From contig NC_030385.2 of the NCBI RefSeq assembly GCF_001625215.2, forward strand, positions 1,481,135-1,545,134: a DNA stretch of 64,000 nt. Reading direction: 5' to 3'. The number at the start of each line of letters is the position of its first letter. Position 1 is the stretch's first letter. Below, one piece after another: positions 57,384 through 64,000 of the stretch. The DNA comes from Daucus carota subsp. sativus (Eukaryota; Streptophyta; Magnoliopsida; Apiales; Apiaceae). The notes below the pieces were generated by a model. It ran no database searches. It had not been told where the DNA came from and saw only the letters and a list, made by a program, of their open reading frames with translations. The translations under genes were made by a program, and so were the position numbers.

Positions 57384-57957
57384 TGTTAGATATAATTGAT
57401 GATTACTACTAATGTTCTTAAAGTTTGTTTTAGAACAGGAATCATCAGAGTTTAAGCTAGAAGCTGATCAGAGTTAAGTAAAGTCTGACAGAGTTTAGTA
57501 AAGTCTGACAGAGTTTAATAAAGTCTGATCAGAGTTTACATAGTCAAGACTCGACAGAGTTTACACGTGGAAAGAGCTCAGAAGCGGATATACTTCAAGG
57601 AAGGATAGATGCTGAGGAGTGATTTGCTGACTATGGAAACTAAACAGAAAACTGGAGCAATCTTTGATTGATAGATTTATTAGCTGATTTATAGGATATC
57701 AAATCAGAGATTGATTTTGTAACTGTGTCTATATAAACACAGATTAGGGTTACTCTATATGAGTTGAGTTATCGAGTACATTGTTAAGAACCCTAGCAGC
57801 TCTTAGTGATACAATATAAATCACTGAGAGAGTTTTTGTAACTATTAAAGCTTTGTGAATATAAGAGTTTATTGCTTTCGATCTCTTATATTGTCTTATT
57901 GTGTTACAGATTGTGATCACTATATCATTCTATATAGTGAAAATATAGGACCTAACA
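57384..57957 (+). repeat. 3' LTR
   Basis: 574 bp, the same length as the 5' LTR and, by line-by-line reading, without a difference that I could see; followed by the TATAG duplication. Confidence 0.95.
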
Positions 57958-57962
57958 TATAG

Positions 57963-58604
57963 CATTTTCAAATTGTGTTTTTGAGTCTGGATTGTATACA
58001 AGTTCAAGCCGAGCCGGTTTTTTTTGGTTTAACTAAAATTAATGCCCTATAAATAAGTGATTTGGCTGAAAATTATTTTAGTTTGAGGATATAATAACAA
58101 TTATTATACACTCTTGCTAGAAGTGAAGAATAACATAGCACATAAATTTAACAACAATCATTATACACTCTTGCTAGAAGTGAAGAATAACATATATAGC
58201 ACATAATTTAACAAAATAAATGGGAATGAAGTAACTTTCATTTGCATTTAGAAAAAGTGGATTGGAAGTGAGAAGTAAATAAGTTATTAAACTGTTTCGA
58301 AAAGAAGCAGAAGCTCTGAGAGAGAAGCTAACATTCTCAACTTCTTAAAAAGCCAGAAGCAGCTTCAGCTTCTTGAAAACAAACAAGCCCGAAAATATTG
58401 AAAATCCAGCGACTGCATTATATGCTGATGATGACAAAACTCGTACATTTACAAATATTTAAGTTCCCAAAACAAAGAAATACATTTGCTGATGATTACA
58501 AACCTCTGCATAGCTGTTAATGTCTGAGATATAAGGTAGCATCCACAATGCTCCATTCAACATTTTCTGATATAAAGTAAAAGGATATGAAAGAGATATA
58601 TATG
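57963..58604. other. Right flank of retrotransposon, 3' flank of ABCG gene
   Basis: No gene. A 57-bp tandem duplication (TTATACACTCTTGCTAGAAG within each unit) spans about 58096-58209. Positions 58250-58395 resemble the MITE in the GA3ox intron. The right part should be the 3' UTR of the minus-strand transporter. Confidence 0.55.
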
Positions 58605-61600
58605 TTACCGTTTCTGAAAGTTTAAGGACTTTACAGATACAGCAAAGACTAATGCAAAAAGAACTGCAACTGTGACGACAGCAAATGCAGCTAGCCCAAC
58701 ATGATCGTGTTTAAATCCAAAATAATCGTCTACAAAATCTTTAACGTTCTGGTGCACATCCTCAAGGATCTTGTCGTCAATGTCTCCGAATTGTGATCCA
58801 ATCAAACCATAAAGAGTCCAAGCAACCGGGCAGATCCAAGAAAACCATTTCCACCAATCAGGCATGGCCTAAGTTGTCGGGAAATTTAAAAAAAAAAAAA
58901 AAGTGAATTTAGAACACACTTGTTATCAAAAATAATATAATTATCTCACGCACACCATCTTGGAGGAAAATAGGCTGTTCATAAAACTTACAGGTCGTGG
59001 CATGATAAATCCTGAAAATAGATTCCACAAGCCGTAGAATGCCGCAGCAATAACAGCAGCAATGTCAGCATTGGGAGTTACAGCCACGGTCATCATGCCA
59101 AAGTAGGCAAAGTATAACAACGTGAAGAATGTGAAGAACAAATACCAACAAAACTTTGCAACTGTCCAGTCAAACCCAATCATTGAATAGACTATGAGAC
59201 AATATATTAGAGTTTGGGAAAGGACATAAGGTACTTCGACCAAAACCTGCAATATGAGAACAGACTCTGATAAACGAATAAGATATGAACAGGATCTGTC
59301 GTCTTAGTTTGTTTGTGCAGACAACAAATTACCTGTGCGAAGGCATACGCCACAGCTGAATACATTCCCGCTGCTCTTTCTCTATAAAATACTGTTCGCT
59401 CAACATCCACTACTGGCTGCGCCGAGGCTGAATTTTGGACACCAAGAAAGAGGCAAGCAGCGTACATGGAACCCATTGCATTAAAGAGATCAAGTCTTGT
59501 ACGCCTGCAATAAATTAATTACCATATAAGATGACATACAAGATATGCTCAAGACATGGAGTATAATTTATGTTTGTAACTTACATTTTCGAACCAAGAT
59601 CCCAGAACATTGATCCAAGCGACAATCCTGCAACTGTAGCAAATATAAGTCTCACAGCAATATATGCTGTGTTTCGCCAGTATGAGCATCTTTGTTTCCA
59701 TAAGCAAGCCAGACACTGGTTGATAAACGTTTGAGAATATTGGCTAGGAAAATAGAGATCCTTTGCACCGGGGGGAGGAACACTTAGTTCTGCAATCAGA
59801 GCCTTGTTTCTCCTGTATCAAAGTATGCATTAGTTAAATGAGAAAGAAATCTAAAGCGAAGGTATCAAAACCTACAAACTTGTCGCTTCCGAATCTACCT
59901 AAAGAGATCTGAATTTCTGTACACTTCAGTGAAATCAATCCCCAGGGCCATCTCTTGTGCTGGACTTGTAACTTCCAACATCCAAGTAGCAGGATTATAT
60001 CCATCTTTTATTTTACTTATTCCATCAATGTCCTATTAGAAAAAGTCATGTTATAGGAGACACATTGATAATTAGGAGTAAGTGTGTATATATAGCTTGT
60101 ATATTATGTTTCTAATATCACCTCAAAGTATTTGATTAACTCGCAAGACTGTCGACCCACTGGTCCAACATATATCTCTCGTCCTCCACGTTTCAAAAGA
60201 AAAAGCTGTCACAGTGTTTATACAGTTTAGCGTTTAAATAGAATATAACAAAATATAATGCCAATTAATTTTATACATTTGCTGATAATTTTTTACCTCA
60301 TCAAAAGCTTCAAATATGTCAATACTAGGTTGATGGATGGTGCAAACAACTGTTCGTCCAGTGTCAACAGTATTTCTCACAGTTCTCATCACTATAGCGG
60401 CAGCTCTTGCATCTAACCCCGAGGTTGGCTCATCCATGAATATGATGGAAGGGTTCGCCACCAGCTCAACTGCAATGGTTAACCTCTTACGTTGTTCAAT
60501 TGACAGTCCATTTACCCCCGGCAACCCAACTAGAGCATTCCTTATATTGTTTATTTCAACAAGTTCCAGAACCTCATCAACAAACATCTGCAAAATTACA
60601 TCTTAAAGGTTCAACTTCTTTACCAACCATAGCAGTTCTATAATGCCACACCATGATAATAACCTCTAAGGCTCTAACAATCAGTAGGATAAAATGAAAT
60701 CCCTAGGTAGTACAGTCACCGGAAACTACCACATGTACGAAACTCTTAACAAGGATCTCCTCCATTCGTGTTTGAACAGAGATGCACCATAATGATTCAA
60801 AAATACTAACCTTTCTGGTATTTGCAGTAATTTCTGTTGGCAACCGCAGCCAGGCCGAGTAGAGCAATGATTCATACAGAGTAACATGAGGTGAGTGGAT
60901 ATCATTTTGCTCACAATATCCAGCAATCCGAGCAAAAGTTTCTTGCTTTTTTGGAAACCCAGAAATTGTAATGTTGCCTTCAATATAGCCACCAGTTTTT
61001 CGACCAGCAAGTACGTCCATCAAAGTTGTTTTACCAGCACCGCTGACCCCCATTAGTGCTGTGAGAACACCTGGCCTAAATGCTCCACTAACACTTTTCA
61101 GAAGCAACAACTTATCTTCACCAACCCCTTGCTCTTTCATTTCCTTCGAAAAGTCGTATTGTTACCAATCAGGCTTATAAAGTTGCTACTAGAAAAAAAC
61201 TTCACAAACTCTAGACTATTTCAACAACAAATCTAGAAATAAATTATGTTATATACCTGAGGCATATCAACAGAATATTTGACATCATCAAACGTAATGG
61301 CATACGGTTCAAATGGAAGAACCATTCCTTTTTTCTTGGACTGACTGGCCTCAACATTAATTTCTGCGATATTAAAAGTTCAGATAAACATTTTACATAG
61401 TATGTTTGGTAAACTTACAAATGTGTTTATGAAATGAATAATTATCCCTCATAAAATTTCGCACTTCCAATGGTTTTACCTCTGGTTGATAATTCCGTGG
61501 CTTCATTAGTATCATCCTCATCTGGAATAAGAGGTTGAGGTTTTCCCAATGCTGCAGAATTATGAAATAGGTAAATATCCTTTCAACTTAATAAGTAACT

Positions 61601-63731
61601 TTGAAAATTAAAATACTAAATACTAACGGTCCATATAGGAAAGTGCCATTGTCACAAGGAAGTTGAATATCAAAGTAAATCCAATTAACGCCCCCGCTCC
61701 AATCCAGTACCAGTATGAATATGGGAAGAAACCTCGAGACTTCAAAACTGCAACTCCTACTGTCTCAGTTGAGTTGGGAGTTAACTTCGGAATGCAAAAA
61801 CAAAATGATTTCAGAAGTCAGATAAGATAATGTAAAAACAACAAACACACATAATATCAACTTAATATTAACTTTGCTCCACTGATGCCCGAGAAATTCA
61901 TTCACAGTAATCGCGTTCATCGCGTACATTATTGGTGATGTATAGTAACCCCATATCCACATCTTAGCCACATCATCTGTTGCATCATTCAACATAAGCA
62001 TGTATAAGCAATTTTATAATATAAGAATAATAGATCTAGTCGTTCAAATAAATACTATACCCCGTGCTAGGACAAATCCACCTAATGCAAAAAGTATAAG
62101 TACGGCAAATCCCCCAAAATTCATTGCAAGAATCATGTTCCTGCCCAAAGCTGCCATAAGCCGAAATAATCCTGAAGCCATCTGATTGATTAGAAAGTTT
62201 AATACGAATTGTTTGACAAATCTGCAATTAGACAAAATGAGTTTTAGCATCACATGCAGAAGAAACAATAGTTGCAAGTCTCTGAAAAAGAACAAGCATG
62301 TAACTTCTTTAAATTATTACCTCCCAACATTAGGATCATATCCGATGACATAGTATGTGAGGCATGTCCAAACTGCAGCCTCGAGAATTGAACTCGGAAT
62401 TTTAACAATCCACACAGGAAGAGAATATGACCATGTTGGAAAAAAGAGAAGATCTCTTTGCTTGTAAAACACAGGAAGCTTTGCTATTGTCATGGCAAGC
62501 TCAGCCATTCCATTGAACATCATCAGAACCACACCAAAAAAGAAGGAACCCATGTATAAGGTTCCATCCGTGATTGTATCGTGATCCAGTTCAGTTCTTA
62601 AGAACAGTGTCATGCAAATGATTGCTAGTGTGGTAAGCTAGAAAGAGATGAAAGAGATCACTAAAGACAATCATATAATACTACAACCAACTTTAGTATT
62701 TAAGCTAAGATCGAAAAACTCACTTGGAATGTTTTGAATATGTACACAAATGAGTTCCTCTTTATTAGCAAAATTTCTCTGTCAGTTAGAGCTTTAAATA
62801 GCTCCCTCTTGCTGACTCCATACTTGTCAGTTGTCAAAGCAGCAGGGTGACTTTTACTTTTTTCATATGGCTTTGCAAGTTCAGCTTGTAGTTTAAGTCC
62901 TACATGAAATGACTGATAAGCATCATAGAACTCTTTTGCTGTAACAAATCTGTAAGGCTCGTCTCTGTGAAACCAGTACTGCTTCTGATCTTTCTTTGAT
63001 GTCACCTGTATATTTTGCAAAACTTCCACTCAGATTAATAATGCTTATATTTTATATATGACCTTAACAAGTGGTAGAAGGTTATGAGCACAGATCTTTA
63101 CTTCTTGCAAGAAGTCTGCCACGCCTTTTCTCTCTGGGCACTTGAAACCCATTGTCTCAAAAAACTCAAGCACATTTTCACGCGGGCCTTGATACACAAT
63201 ATATCCATCTGACAGGAGCATAATATCATCAAACAAATCATATGCTTCAGGGGCTGGCTGGAGGAGAGATATAAGAGCAGTTCCTTGGAGAATGTGGACA
63301 CTATGTCGGAGCGATTTTACAATTTGATAAGTTGTTGAACTATCCAAGCCCGTAGATATTTCATCCATAAAAAGTGCCCTAGCTGGTCCAACTAACATCT
63401 CACCTGTAATTGATCAGTTTTATATGTAATTGTCGCAAAAATATTCAACAAGAAAAACATTAAATAAATTAGTGCCAGAATATAAGTTATGAACCTGTTG
63501 TAACACGCTTTCTTTGTCCTCCAGATATCCCCCTGATCATTTGGTCTCCTACCAGAGTATCTGCACAAATATCAAGGCCTAAAACCTGCAATCAAGAGGA
63601 GCATATGTTCATCCAATTTTCTCTTACTAGCTATGAGGTGGTGGCAATGCCGCTTTTCTGTTAGTTGTGCTGCGTACCTTCATAACATATTCAGTCACCA
63701 CATTGGTCTCTTGACCTTTTGTTGCAACAGC
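58605..63731 (-). CDS. ABCG: PDR-type ABCG transporter, 5' end outside window
   Basis: Plasma-membrane full-size ABC transporter with NBD-TMD-NBD-TMD order, the pleiotropic-drug-resistance family that exports terpenoids, hormones and other small molecules. Eighteen minus-strand exons: 63731-63678, 63585-63495, 63403-63102, 63005-62724, 62637-62321, 62221-62061, 61976-61873, 61784-61628, 61551-61480, 61363-61257, 61143-60811, 60587-60297, 60205-60122, 60032-59899, 59812-59585, 59504-59333, 59246-58992, 58868-58605; every splice phase fits and 1135 codons precede the TAA. Landmarks: [12 protein letters not shown] and [16 protein letters not shown] (NBD1), [20 protein letters not shown] linker, [20 protein letters not shown] (Walker A, NBD2), [40 protein letters not shown] (Walker B), [15 protein letters not shown] and FSGFIMPRP, end LNFQKR. 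NBD1 Walker A and the N-terminus (about 300 residues) lie right of the window. A decayed paralogue lies 14 kb left. Confidence 0.93.
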
Positions 63732-64000
63732 CTGAAGGAAACAAAAACAAAATTTGATCAATTAAAGAATAGAATTTCTACAGTTTGTATATAATATAAG
63801 CACATGCAGATCCGTGATTGTTGAAGAAATTCTTTATGTATCATGAAGTAGTAACAATAAATTGTCAAACACTAATAAGATCACAGAGTAATGTGACTGC
63901 ATTTGCATAGTTGGGATTAGACATCAGACACCTCTTATATATAAGCAATTCGTTTTAAATTTTCTGATTATAGAGTGATAGATACTAGGTATTTCTGTGA

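Larger units (their letters stand above)
45754..57957 (+). mobile_element. Complete SIRE/Maximus-like Copia retrotransposon
   Basis: 12,204 bp bounded by 574-bp LTRs (45754-46327 and 57384-57957) and a 5-bp duplication TATAG (45749-45753 and 57958-57962). It has a primer-binding site for initiator Met-tRNA, gag, pol in Copia order (PR-IN-RT-RH), a long extra ORF after pol, and a polypurine tract. The extra ORF, length and gag with three zinc knuckles point to the Maximus/SIRE lineage. LTRs look identical by eye, so insertion is very recent. It sits between the two ABCG copies. Confidence 0.95.

Overview
The window is nuclear DNA from a flowering plant, most likely a eudicot and perhaps an asterid (taxon is inference). 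It has AT-rich intergenic DNA, GT/AG introns, plant-only gene families (Aux/IAA repressors, gibberellin 3-oxidase, AOP-type dioxygenases, PDR-type ABCG transporters) and a very dense load of small DNA transposons, LTR retroelements and nested insertions. There is no bacterial operon, CRISPR array or rRNA, and no convincing tRNA gene.

Layout. 1-988: last two coding exons of an Aux/IAA gene that starts left of the window. 989-6859: intergenic DNA with Tourist-like and Stowaway-like MITEs, including one Stowaway holding three others. 6860-7671: complete two-exon Aux/IAA gene. 7672-12080: intergenic with MITEs and a SINE-like element. 12081-16782: nine-exon aromatic aminotransferase of the ISS1/VAS1 type. 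18472-20159: six-exon secreted EGF-like protein with a probable GPI tail. 21209-22695: 5' fragment of a Copia element. 24179-26059: gibberellin 3-beta-dioxygenase. 26772-39436: three minus-strand AOP-like 2-oxoglutarate dioxygenases separated by duplicated and transposon-filled DNA. 40168-44925: decayed PDR/ABCG pseudogene. 45754-57957: full-length, apparently very young 12.2-kb SIRE/Maximus-like Copia retrotransposon with identical-looking LTRs, gag, pol and a long third ORF. 58605-63731: 18 in-phase exons of an intact-looking PDR/ABCG transporter whose 5' end lies beyond the right edge.

How the genes relate. Aux/IAA proteins and ISS1/VAS1 both bear on auxin (response, and transamination linked to the auxin precursor pool), and GA3ox makes bioactive gibberellin. 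The window is therefore rich in hormone genes, but nothing in the sequence shows co-regulation. The three AOP-like dioxygenases plus two PDR transporter copies form a locally duplicated, possibly specialised-metabolism neighbourhood; this is a hypothesis.

The strongest unusual observations are structural. Nested transposon insertions can be resolved to the base because uninterrupted copies of the host element or host segment occur elsewhere in the window. The large retrotransposon has two in-frame stops between gag and pol, a 104-bp tandem duplication that splits its third ORF, and a CTCTGA-type motif repeated through LTR, coding and spacer DNA.
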